Under the pieces are notes generated by a model that worked only from the letters and a program-made list of their open reading frames with translations, did not search any database and was not told the DNA's origin. Position numbers and translations under genes: made by a program. From Kuschelorhynchus macadamiae (lineage: Eukaryota; Arthropoda; Insecta; Coleoptera; Curculionidae): DNA of 64,000 nt. This document shows, piece after piece, positions 42,467 to 53,038 of the stretch. Within the stretch, counting starts at the first letter, position 1; every line of letters starts with the position of its first letter. Where the stretch lies: contig JAUTXW010001600.1 in NCBI GenBank assembly GCA_030620095.1, forward strand, positions 2,376,501 to 2,440,500, given 5' to 3'.

Positions 42467-44031
42467 CTAAGGATGAACAATGGCTTAGTCGAAAATAATC
42501 ACGTGACTTGCGTTACCTGTCAAAATTGACATTTCTTTAAAAAAATTGCAAATATTTTTTAAACTTTTTCCTGTTTTTTGAAAATTCTAAAAATCATAAT
42601 TGTCTAACTTAAAAAAAAATGTGTTCTGTTAGTAACCTCATCATAATATTAATTTCTTATACCTAAATACTGCATAAACACTGTCTTTTTTCGAAAAAAA
42701 TTAAAATTGCTTCTCAAAAATATGTTAATATTATATACTTAAATACAAATTTCAAATATTTTAAAATATATGAATACCAGAGCTGTGTTAGCTTCTTATG
42801 GGGTCTGGGGTTATATGAGTTCAGGGGCCCTTGATCCGGGCGAGGTATTGCGAGAGCGCCGTTTAGAAAAAAATTATGACATCAAAAAAAAAGTTCAATG
42901 GTCTTTAAGTATTTGTTGGTCCCTTGGCTGCACAAATTATTAATAACAAAAAAAGGTCTTGTATTTCACCGATAAAGTAGTGGTTCATGTCTCGACCCTA
43001 CAGCATGTGCTGGGGCTCCTGCCGATAACGCCTGGGGCTATAGACCCCATAGCACTTTTTTTAATCCAGGGCTGAGGAATACATTCTGATACATAAAGTT
43101 CAAAGAGGAAATTAAGAGCATTTTTGATCTCAACAACATTTTGTGGAGAGATAAAACAACTTTTACGGCTAGTAGGAGGGCAAACCATCTGAAATTTGTT
43201 ATCATGCAGAATTCATTATTTAAATCTTTTATGCTGTATTTTGAAAACTACACTTTTAAACCAGTTCATCATTGTTTTCGTTTTTTTTTGTGTTAAGATA
43301 CCCATCCAAAAATATCAATTAATATATACTTAAAATTCTTAAAAGCACGCCCACTTTACATCAAGCTTAGAGGCTTTAAAAAAATGGTTTTTATTTTTCT
43401 TGCTGAGGTAACTGAAATATATTTTTTAAAGTATTTTTTTTTGAATTTTCGAAAAACCAAAAAGTTACAAAAATTTAATTTCGGAATTTCCGGCGAAAAT
43501 TCGGTATACATTATGTTTTGGACTTAGACAGAATAGTCACCTAACTTGTGGATATTTCTTTAAACAAGTCCCGGAGAAATGGGTTATTTGCTAAAATACG
43601 AAAAAGGGTTATAAAAAAAAGTTGTTTATTATATAGTTTTACATATGTCTGTCGAATTTTGGTTAGTAGTTCTAATTTTCAATTTTAAAAATAGTTTTAA
43701 ATATCGATTACGCTCTTAAATTAGTCAATTATGACATGTTTGTATTAAGATATTTATTTACTATCAAAAATTTCCAAAATCACGACAACTTTGCATCAAG
43801 CTTAACATATTTTTGAGAAGCGATTTTATTTTTTTTTTCGAAAAAAGACAGTGTTTTACGATGGGGTTCCTAACAGAACACATTTTTTTTTTAATTTAGA
43901 CAATTATTATTTTTTTAGGCTTATCAAAAAACAACTTTTCATACTTTAGCAATTTTTTTTTAGAAATGACAATTTTGACAGGTAACGCAAGTCACGTGAT
44001 TATTTTCGACTAAGTCATTTTTCATCCTTAG
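42467..44031. mobile_element. Non-coding long inverted-repeat element (TA-flanked)
   Basis: CTAAGGATGAACAATGGCTT at 42467 is mirrored at 44031, with TA on both outer sides (42465-42466 and 44032-44033). The arms match for about 250-300 bp, including CACGTGACTTGCGTTACCTG, and diverge inward. The ~1-kb centre has no transposase I can see; a frame at 42985-43188 shows no domain. Within it, 42781-43071 contains a smaller imperfect inverted repeat (ATGGGGTCTGGGGTTATA against TATAGACCCCAT). It looks like a non-autonomous Tc1/mariner-type element of 1565 bp. Confidence 0.75.
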
Positions 44032-44240
44032 TAATGCACTCCGTTTTTCATTTTTTATCATCAGGTAAGTTTAAATTAAAAGGTTTCTGAATTAGAAAAG
44101 AAATAGCAGTTTTCAAAAAAAAAAATAAATTAAATCTGTTAATTCATATTAATTAATTTTTTAACTGGTCCTTTGTGAAGAAACAGGATATACATTAAAA
44201 TAATTTGCTTTCTTAACTCTTATAGGTCGTATCTAGGATT

Positions 44241-44972
44241 AATGGTTATTTATACTATAAGGGATGTAATTAACATTTACCAGTTGAGGACGAGTTTGCG
44301 CCCTGGCAAGAAAGTTCGAGATTGGTTAATGTACTTACATCCCATATAGTATATAACATTTTCTTCCCTCCAGTATTTTATGTTTACAAGAAAATGCTGG
44401 ATATATTTTTAGATTTTCATTATAATTACTTTCGACAGCATTCTCATTAAATTATGAAGGCAGCCGTGATCCGTTGCCAGAGCAACATAAGCAGTTTTTA
44501 TTTTATCAACAACGTCAAGTTGACAATTCATAGCGAAAAGTTTGAAAAAGTCGAATTGTTTGATTCTGTGTGGACAAAATGGATGTTTCAGACATAGAAG
44601 AATCAGCGAATATTGCTTGTTTATCTCTACTACCGCAAAAGTCGAAAAAAGGGATGAAGCAGCATATAAATCCCTTAAGAATTGGTGCCAAATCAAGACG
44701 GCTACTGCAGTCTCAGAAACCTTGTTTTTGGCGTATTTCACCAAGCTTATGGTGTGAGTATTCGATGTTGAAGTCCACCCTTTTTATAGATAGACAATGT
44801 TAAAATAAGTTAAGAAGTCATAATTGTGACCATTCCTGACTCAAAAAATGGAATATCACGTACATTTACAGTGACAAAAATTGACGACACTCAGGTTTGT
44901 CATTTCAAAGTAATTAAATAGTACATCGATATAAGTTCCCACATGACGACTATTAATCCGACTTAAAATATG
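44241..44972 (+). pseudogene. Crypton-like tyrosine recombinase C, internally deleted
   Basis: This segment parallels recombinase B. It has the same leader palindrome (44251-44354), the same upstream sequence, and an ATG at 44570 (MDKMDVSDIEESANIACLSL). A frameshift follows at about 44645 in SKKRYE. It continues to WCEYSMLKSTLFIDRQ, then jumps directly to the VTIPDSKN-type block (44815-44900) and ends abruptly at about 44972, where a hAT remnant on the other strand begins. The catalytic core is missing. It is useful mainly because it fixes the 5' structure of the family. Confidence 0.75.
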
Positions 44973-45739
44973 AGTCTTCTTGAAACTCGATCAACTCCAT
45001 TTGTAGGTGAAGCCGAGCATCTTCCACATTATACTTACAAGTATTTGCAAAAATATTGCAAGTGCTATCCATATTCTTAAAATCGGAAAACCGATCAGTG
45101 AATTGCTCTTACAGTAGTCTCAGTTCTTCAGCATAGCGACCGTATTCAATGTTTTCGTGACTGGATAATGTTAAAAAATGAAAACAATTTTTACTTCTCA
45201 TTTGTGTTTCCCACAAGCGAATTTGGTTTTAAAAAACTTTAAGATGACTGTACAGCTGATTTACCAATTGCCCTTGTTTTTGAAGCTTCAAGTTCAGGTC
45301 GTTTAAGTGTCCTGTGATATCTACCAGGTATGCCAAGTTATAAAGCCTTATTAAGTCAAAAATTTGCGGCAATGTTTTCTCTTTCCATAAAATCAGCTAA
45401 TTCTTTTCTGAGGCCATAAAATCTGTTTAGCATTTCACCTTTGCTTAGCCACCTTACTTCGCAATAGTATGTCACATCATCGTGTTCTGAAAAGAGTTCA
45501 TCCAAAAATGCTTTAAACTAATGGTTAAGACCACTGGATCTAATAAAATTGATGGTATTTACTCTCACATACATAAGGTTCTTCAGTCAGATGGGCTTAG
45601 AGCAGAAGTTTTGTTGGTGAATAACGCAATGCAGAATTATTAAATTACATTCTTGCACATTCATAGCGGCTGCTGTTTCCTTTAGAATTCAGATAAAATC
45701 TTTTCGTGAACCGATCATTGAAGGCGCACCATCTGTGTA

Positions 45740-48122
45740 CAGGGTGTCCGGATTTGGTTGCAAAAGCAGGGTATCTCGTATTTTTAAAGATAGAACCTTG
45801 CGGTTTTCACAAACCTGAGCCAATTTTTTGTTCGTTTATGAGATACAGGGCGAAATAGAAAATTGTGCATTTTGGGACCCCCCTCGTATCTCGGTTATCC
45901 TTTAACTTAACGCAAAGGGAAAAATTGCTGCTTATGCAGTTTTTTACGCTGGATTCAGTAGCGTAGTCATATTTTTCATTTGATTTGGTATTTTTTAGAT
46001 ATGACCCAAAGTTGTGTTTTTTAAATGGGACACCCTGTATATTTGTCCAGAAATTGATTTGTCCTTTTAAAAGTTTCTCAAAAATATATAATAGTATGGG
46101 TCTATTTTAATAAACAACAACAAAAATCCTAATTTTTATAATTATCATCCCAAATTTTGCAGTGGGCCATACAAAACAATGCTGCCTTTTATTTAAAGCC
46201 GTTAACAATAACTACATCCTAACAATAAAATAAATATGTAATTAAATCTATTTATCAAAATATGTATTGATAATTTCGCACCAAAAAAGTACCACCTACC
46301 TAGATTTATGTAACACAAGAACAAAACAGTAATAAATTATTATGTAACAAGCCTTTCAGCAAAAATCAACTGTTGTATAAGAACTACAGTAACCAAGGAA
46401 ATCAAAAGAACTGTTCAAACTGATTTCCATTTTGTTCTTTGCATGCTTCGCACAATTTTCGAATTAGTTTTAGGGAATTAAGCAAAATAACGGGATGATT
46501 TTATAAATAACGAATTCTCTTATTGCATTTCCTAAATCTTGGACATTATCATAGTGGTCTTTGTAAATTCTATTTTCCAGATATCCCCATAGAAAGAAAT
46601 CTAAAATCGACAAATCTGGGGACCTAGGGGGCCATCTTATAGGTCCATTTATTCCGATCCATTGATTGGTAAAATTATTGTCCAGAAATAATCTCGTCAT
46701 TCCAGAATTGTGTGCAGGAGCATCGTCCTGTTGAAAATAAATTTCGTTAATTTGCGCTAGAGGAACATCGTCAAGTAATTCAGGTATAGCTGCCTCTAAA
46801 ATTTCTATATAGCGATTGGCTGTTAGATTTCCCTCAGATATATAAAATTTTATATGTGTTCCTAATATAAAGCATTTAGACCAAACCTGCCCTGCTGTCT
46901 TCTGGGAAATATTTGGTTTTGATTTTCCTGGGATCAGAATCTACTATTGTGCCTATTGAGTATACCAGAATTACTGAAATGTGCTTCGCCTGACCATATA
47001 ATCTTCCTTTCAAAATCTCTAACCATATCGCATTTTTCTCGAAACCAATTGCAGAAGACTACCCGACGCTCTGCATCCCCTGGCTGTAATTGCTGCACGA
47101 GCCTAAATTTGTATGGGTGGTATTTGTGCTTTTTTAGAATTTCTTGAACTCTAATTTTTGGAATCCCTATGCTCTTTTCACTGGCCCTACAAGAGTTTGT
47201 AGGGTAAGCTTCTGCATTAGCCAAAACCGTAATTTCCTCAGCCTCTCGATTTTCTTTATTATATGTTTTCGTTCGAGGTTTGATAAATGATCCGTGATTA
47301 AGTAAATTCTTTTTTATCCGATAAAAAGTGGATATATTAGGTTGCCTCCTTTCTGGATATCTAAATAAAAATTAAACTATAGTATTTCAACATACCTAAA
47401 AATTAACTATTTACCTGTTAAAATACATCTCAGAAGCCGCTTCAACATTTTCATTACTTAATATAAAACAAGCTAACATATCGTACTTTTCATAATGTTC
47501 GAAAGTTTGGTTTTCTTCCATAATAATACAAATATATTTTTACACAATAAATAAATACAAAAAACTAGCGCTATATTTTATATACGCGTACAAAATTGGG
47601 AAATGTCATTTGCTTCCAAGAAAACGAAAGAAAACGGCATCGTTTTGCATGGCCTACTGCAAAATTTGGGATGATAATTATAAAAATTAGGATTTTTGTT
47701 GTTGTTTATTAAAATAGACCCATACTATTATATATTTTTGAGAAGCTTTTAAAAGGACAAATCAATTTCCGGACAAATATACAGGGTGTTCCATTTAAAA
47801 AAACAGAACTTTGGGTCATATCTAAAAAATAACAACTCAAATGAAAAATATGACTACGCCACTGGATCCAGAGTAAAAAACTGCATAAGCAGCAATTTTT
47901 CCCTTTGCGTTAAGTTAAAGGATAACCGAGATACGAGGGGTGTCCCAAAATGCAAAATTTTCTATTTCACCCTGTATCTTATAAACGAAGAAGGCTATGA
48001 AAATTTTGTTTACGGCTTCATGAGTTTCACAAAAAATTAGCTCAGGTTCGTGAAAACCGCAAGGTTCTATCTTTAAAAATAAGCGAGATACCCTGCTTTT
48101 GCAACCAAATCCGGACACCCTG
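45740..48122 (-). mobile_element. Mariner 5: long-TIR element inserted in a hAT gene
   Basis: CAGGGTGTCCGGATTTGG at 45740 and its complement ending at 48122 are flanked by TA (45738-45739 and 48123-48124). The inverted arms extend about 450 bp (to about 46190 and from about 47660), with scattered differences and small indels. Joining the two flanks reunites a hAT reading frame. Length 2383 bp. Confidence 0.92.
46470..47521 (-). pseudogene. Mariner 5 transposase (DD41D), first catalytic Asp lost
   Basis: Exon 1 runs from ATG 47521 (MEENQTFEHYEKYDMLACFI) to 47415. A 54-bp GT-AG intron follows, then exon 2 from 47360 (RYPERRQPNISTFYRIKKNL). This is the same gene architecture as mariner 1. The core reads KIIWSGEAHFSNSGILNRHN, so the first catalytic Asp is Gly. 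After stops near 46930 comes YFQQDDAPAHNSGMTRLFL with the second Asp and WPPRSPDLSILDFFLWGYLE with the third. Exactly 41 residues lie between them. It ends near 46470. The N-terminal exon and intron position are shared with mariner 1, so these two are close relatives. Confidence 0.85.
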
Positions 48123-49325
48123 TACACTCTAATTAATTTACATCACTGCAAACCAAAGTACTTTGCACCTCGGCAAAAATATCTTTCCAGTAGTGGTCTC
48201 TGTAGTGGCCGTAAAGCCAGTAATTCCTCTGTCACTACAAATTCTTTAGCAACACTTCGTATAAAAATAGCTAACTGGGCTGTGTCAGATAAATCGGCAC
48301 TCTCATCCAAAGCAGTGGAAAATGCGTGGAAACCAGCCAATCTACCAGTCAATGTAAATCACTAGCCATCATATCTATACGTCGAACAACAGTACGTCAC
48401 AATAAGGTCACTTTCTCAAACTCTCTTTTCTTTTCTGGGCACAAAAGTTCTGCAACATCTACTAGGCACTCTTTAACAAACTCTCCCTTAGAAAATTACT
48501 TCGATTTTTTTGGCTATTTTGGAACTAGCTATAAAATTAGCTTTAACAACACTGTCTAGATTTGAAATTTATTAATGGAACATTTGTTGCTGTTTCCCTA
48601 AATTAGTAATGAGTTTTTTAATTTTATTTTTTTGTAACTGGCTTGTAAGTAAATTATATTGAGCTAAATGCTAGCTGGAGTAATGCCGCTTCATATTGTG
48701 TTCTTTTAAAACTGAAATTGTTTCATTGCACTACAAACACATAGGTTTACCACTGTACATGATAAAAAAGTATTCATTAGTCCATATGTTTTGGAATTGA
48801 CGACATTCTGTGTCAACTTTCCGCCTTTTTAAACCAGGCATCTTGATAGTATTTTTTTTCTTCTGAGCTGAATTTGCTTGAATATTTCCCGCGTCTTTTC
48901 TTATCAGTCGCTAAGAAATAATGAATTGACATCGCTGCGCAATTTGTATATTACCCTCAATAAGCAACTAGAATACTCCCGATCCGAGAGTCTCGATCGT
49001 ACGCCAAAATGCGTTGCGAACGCTCACAGCGGACTGTTATTCATAACGCATCGCTCGAAGCGCTTCAAGGTCATCTGGCGACTTCTCGAATGTTTATCTG
49101 TTTGTCTCTTTCTAACGACTATTTCTGACTCGATCTGTGGCGTTCCACTGTGTACGCTTAATAAAATTATTTATCGATTTTAGTCTTTATGATTTAAAGA
49201 ATACAGTTTTAGGTTGTTTGACAGTAATAAAACGAATGAACTATGTGTGCTTTAATTTCTTTACGCGTTATTTGAAATTTCTGGAGCTGGTGGAGGGCCA
49301 GGGGTTGCTCATATATGGTCTAAAG

Positions 49326-51442
49326 CAGGGGTGCTCGCGATCGACTGGTCGTGTTTTTGAGTAGATCTCGAGAAGAAAAAAATTTGTAATAAGTAGGTAC
49401 TTAACTAGACTACAAAAATTTATTACGTAATAAAATAACACTCTGCTAGCGGCAAAAGGCAGCTTTATCAAAGGAACGCGCGGTACTTGTCAAAGAAAAG
49501 CCGCGTTTTTTATTCTTGCCGCTTTTCTAGAAATTGCGGGCGGCGCGTTTGACGGGAACATTCGAGACTTTCGTTCACGCCGATATAAATGTTGCGCCTG
49601 CAGGAATTGGAGTCATTCTGAATTGCAACTTGAAGGCAATACTACGTCGATACAAAGTTTATTATTAAATAGTACAAAATGAGTGCAGCGAAGAAATCTA
49701 AAACGTATCATTTTAATAACGTTTGGGAGGAATAATTTTTGTTTTGTATGGTGAAGGATAAGTGCATTTGCCTTATTTGTCGTGCGTCAGTTGCAATACC
49801 TAAGCGTGGTAACTTAGAGAGGCATCATAAAACGGTTCATAAAAACTATGAAAAGGATTTTTCGCCACTTGTGAATTAAGAAAACGAAAAGTACGTGATT
49901 TCAGTTATCTCGTCCGACTGTCACAAGGCGTATTGAAGTCATGAGTCAGGACATGGCAGATAAACTAACAAATGAAATCATGGAATGTACATACTTTTCT
50001 TTACAGTTCGACGAATCCACCGATATGACAGACACTGCCCAGCTGCGTATTTTTATTCGGATGGTATTCAACGACATGTTGGCTAAGGAAGAATTTTTGA
50101 CAATCATTCCTCTGAATTGCATTATACATCAACAAGTTTTGTGTTCAAAAGTTTTAAACACGGAGGAAATTATGGGCAACAAAAATTGTGAATTCCATCC
50201 GTGTACGTAGCTTGCAACGGCGCGGCGGCTCTTTAAGTTGCAGTTGGAAGATAGGGAGTCAGCTGAACACACTGATTTAGTTCTTCACACGGACGTCGGG
50301 TGGTTGAGTCGCGGAAAATTCCTAGAAAGGTTTCAAGAATTATTGCCCGAAATAACAGCTTTTCTAGACGAAAGAGGTGATGACACTCAGATGTTGAAAA
50401 ACTAAAAATGGCTGACGGATTTGGCATTTTTGACTGACATCACAATGCACTTAAACACCATTAACTTAGAGCTTCAAGATAAAGGAAAAACTGTTATTGA
50501 GATGATTAGCGGAGTAAACGCATTCAAAAGTAAATTGCAACTTATGATAGATCAACTGAAAAGAAAGGATCTGAAACATTTTTTGTCTTTGAAAGCAAGG
50601 ATTCCTCAGTTGAATTATGATACGTATGAGGCTGAATTATCAAATATTTTGAGACAATTCGAAATGCGTTTTTATGATTGTAGTAAATTGGCAAATGTTG
50701 CATCATTTATGAGTTATCCTTTTTCATGTAAAAACATTGAGAAATTAGCTACTGAAATAGCAAGTCAGTTTAATATGAACTCATGTTCTGTTGAAAATGA
50801 GTTGGTGCAGATTATATCAGATATACATCTCAAAGCTACAGCATCTGATACAAATTTATGGTGTTTTATATCTGAAGATAAATATCCGAATCTAAGGCAA
50901 ATCGCCCTTCAACTGACAGCAATGTTTGGGTCAACTTACTTGTGCGAGTCTGCATTTTCTGAAATGAAGATAATTAAGTCAAAATATCGCAATCGACTAA
51001 CTGACGATCATATGTCGTCATGCTTGCGATTAGCACTCAGTGGTTACGTACCATCTTATGAAAAGTATGCTGAGGACATGCAGTGCCACGCTTCAACATC
51101 CAAAGTCACTCCTTAGTTAAGTTTAACACCATATGTAACTCTTTTGTTTTGTAACAACCAATAAACTCGCAATTTTGAATAACTATGTGTTTTTTCATTG
51201 ATATTGTAGAGAAGAACCTAACTAAACCTAACCCAAACCTTGACTAAAATAATGTATATTGTGCGGAAAGCTAATATCTATATATGCTACGGTACACCCT
51301 ACCTAGGTAGGTAGGTAGGGTGTATGTATCGTGTATGTACGACAACCCTGCATCACACATACTTGCAGCCTCTCAGAGTCGATCGTAAGTAGTCTTGAAA
51401 TATTGAGGTAGATCGCAAGCAGTTCAAGTTTGAGCACCCCTG
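49326..51442 (+). mobile_element. hAT DNA transposon (SCAND3/ZBED5-like) with 8-bp TSD
   Basis: CAGGGGTGCTCGCGATCGA at 49326 and GAGCACCCCTG ending at 51442 are the TIRs. GTCTAAAG flanks the element on both sides (49318-49325 and 51443-51450). 2117 bp. Just left of it (about 49301) another CAGGGGTTGCTC sequence resembles the same type of terminus, so this copy may have landed in the end of a related element. Confidence 0.93.
49679..51116 (+). pseudogene. hAT transposase (SCAND3/ZBED5-like), internally deleted
   Basis: It begins MSAAKKSKTYHFNNVWEE, then a stop, then VKDKCICLICRASVAIPKRG and NLERHHKTVH, a BED-type C2H-H finger. From 49941: DKLTNEIMECTYFSLQFDES and TDMTDTAQLRIFIRMVF, the first catalytic Asp region. 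A deletion near 50110-50120 removes the middle, including the DGAPAM-type block, and joins to NCIIHQQVLCSKVLN. Frame 50421-51116 gives LTDITMHLNTINLELQDKGK and ends with TAMFGSTYLCESAFSEMKII, the dimerisation domain, which appears intact. It is non-autonomous because of the deletion. Confidence 0.85.
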
Positions 51443-52136
51443 GTCTAAAGTATATTGGAACCGCCCCACCATCGTTCTGGAGTAAAAAAATAGTTAGCAG
51501 CACTTAGCTGACCAAATCAAATGTATAGCAGTGGCCGCTATTCAGGTAAAGTTGGTGAAGTGCTACTTCACTAGGAAAAATAAACAAGCAAACATCTAAC
51601 AATATTTATTATATATCTCTTAAAATTTAAGTTTTTACATTTATTTATTCACCTAATTGGCAAAAAATAAACTGTACATCGAATAATATTTTATTTGACC
51701 GTTGGCGGCATGTCTTTTTAAAACTTTCAATCGAACTTTACTATAACAACTATAACAGTGGCGCAAACCGCTTCGACTTTGCTGGAGGTGCTATGATTTT
51801 CCTACTACGTTGTCATGACAACGCGTACGCGGTGGCGTCGAGCGCATGGAACAATAATCTTAATCAGCGTCATACAACGCTCTCGGTGAATTGCTGACGC
51901 AGTACACTACACTCACGTGTCGTTCAGTTTGGGTTGGTTGTTTACTTTTATTTTCGCGGATTTCGCTGCAACCGGTTAGTTCCTTTGCAGTTTGCTTGAC
52001 TGCTTTGTGTTATATTTACTTATGGTGTTGTTACAACTTTATCTGGTGTCGGGTTTATTAATTTACATTATTGATGAATCCGCTCACGGATGTGGTTTGC
52101 ATTTTGTTGGAAACTCCAGTTAATCGATGGAAGGAA

Positions 52137-52417
52137 TGTACTGGGAAAATATAATATGTTATATTTTAAAGTCATTGACTTCTAATTATTATTATTCCAA
52201 TAAATGCAAGTATCAACTCAGCAATTACTGACAAACGCCCAGCACAGCTTTTCTGAGAATTATAGACTTAGGTTTAGTTAATTAACTTGTAATATTGATG
52301 ACTTCGCATTTTAATTATGTACGAATTAGAATATTACGATGCAATTTTAATAAATTAGATTAATAGAAACCATCAACGATTGTGTTTGATTTTCGGTGCG
52401 CTAAGCAGAACATTACA
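52137..52417 (+). repeat. Gypsy 5' LTR
   Basis: 281 bp, TG...CA-type ends (TGTACT ... ATTACA). It contains AATAAA near 52199 as a possible polyadenylation signal. It is identical to the 3' LTR except one A/G difference in the CCATCAACG / CCATCAGCG segment near 52372. Confidence 0.96.
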
Positions 52418-52433
52418 TGGCGACCCTGCCAGC
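52418..52433 (+). promoter_or_regulatory. Gypsy primer-binding site
   Basis: TGGCGACCCTGCC starts at the first base after the 5' LTR. TGG matches the CCA end of a tRNA; the tRNA identity was not determined. Confidence 0.7.
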
Positions 52434-52504
52434 TAAGAAAAAATGTTTTTTGGAATAAGTGTTAGATAATGTGTTGGTGAAAAAAAAAGTGAGAGTGTAA
52501 AAAG

Positions 52505-52750
52505 ATGGGGAAAAATCAGTCAAAGGAGGTAAAGGAAGAAATAATAATCGCTCAATCTGGAAATAGTGGTGGATCAACAACAACAGCAACACAAGGACAA
52601 GATAAATACGTATCCCTTCTTGAAGTCGCTGGACTAATAATTGCTGCTTTTGTAGTAACAGCAATTGGTTACTATTGTTATAGAAGATTCAGAAAAAATT
52701 TGCAAAAAAATATTAGAGCAGAAATAAGAAGAAGCCAAGAGTTAGTGTAA
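52505..52750 (+). CDS. Small N-myristoylation-signal membrane protein ahead of gag
   Basis: An 81-residue intact frame starts MGKNQSKE, which fits the N-myristoylation consensus (Gly2, Ser6, Lys7). It continues through a Gly/Ser/Thr/Gln-rich linker to one hydrophobic segment at about residues 40-58 (LLEVAGLIIAAFVVTAIGYY). It ends with a basic tail (CYRRFRKNLQKN, then IRAEIRRSQELV). It lies between the primer-binding site and gag, not in the gag frame, and is free of lesions. This suggests a lipid-anchored, single-pass membrane protein with its C-terminal side basic. Such a first ORF is not part of the standard Gypsy gag-pol plan. Its role is unknown; membrane targeting of assembly is an inference. 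Confidence 0.75.
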   Translation: MGKNQSKEVKEEIIIAQSGNSGGSTTTATQGQDKYVSLLEVAGLIIAAFVVTAIGYYCYRRFRKNLQKNIRAEIRRSQELV

Positions 52751-52867
52751 GAGAGAAGACTATTCACCCTGACGATTTTGGTTCGATTTATCGGACCCAT
52801 CGGGAACGTCAACTAGCACCCAAGCCGGGGCTGGCATCGTGGGAACGGGCTAGTAGTGGGCGCAATG

Positions 52868-52947
52868 CCGCTAGTTCGCAACGTTGGACCCGTCAGCTTC
52901 TACGAAAAGGTCACTAGTTCGCAACTTTAACCATCAGCTCCTAGCGG
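52868..52947 (+). promoter_or_regulatory. Gypsy leader hairpin with internal direct repeat
   Basis: CCGCTAG (52868-52874) pairs with CTAGCGG (52941-52947). Between and overlapping them CTAGTTCGCAAC occurs twice, 43 bp apart (52871 and 52914), each followed by a related TCAGCTYCTA segment. This GC-rich block stands out from the AT-rich element and sits just upstream of gag, as expected for a packaging or translation-control structure (inference). Confidence 0.5.
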
Positions 52948-53038
52948 AAGGACTTCACTCAACACACATATTTGGAGGAAAGATGGATATAAGGTCAGAT
53001 AAAATAAAAATTTATTTTTTTTTTAATTTAATTATTAA

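Larger units (their letters stand above)
44975..48845 (-). pseudogene. hAT transposase (GTF2IRD2/SCAND3-like), split by mariner 5
   Basis: On minus, 48845 leads into MPGLKRRKVDTECRQFQNIW and SGKPMCL, the start of a BED-type finger, followed by a stop-ridden frame to TEELLALRPL and FSTALDESADLSDTAQLAIF (48143-48352). At 48122 mariner 5 intervenes. Coding resumes at 45738 with GAPSMIGSRKDFIW, MNVQECNLIILHCVIHQQNF, DDVTYYCEVRWLSKGEMLNR and VDITGHLNDLNLKLQ, ending near 44990 (MELIEFQEDSYFK). Its C-terminal dimerisation domain is absent; sequence passes into Crypton C. There are many stops, so it is old. Confidence 0.78.
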
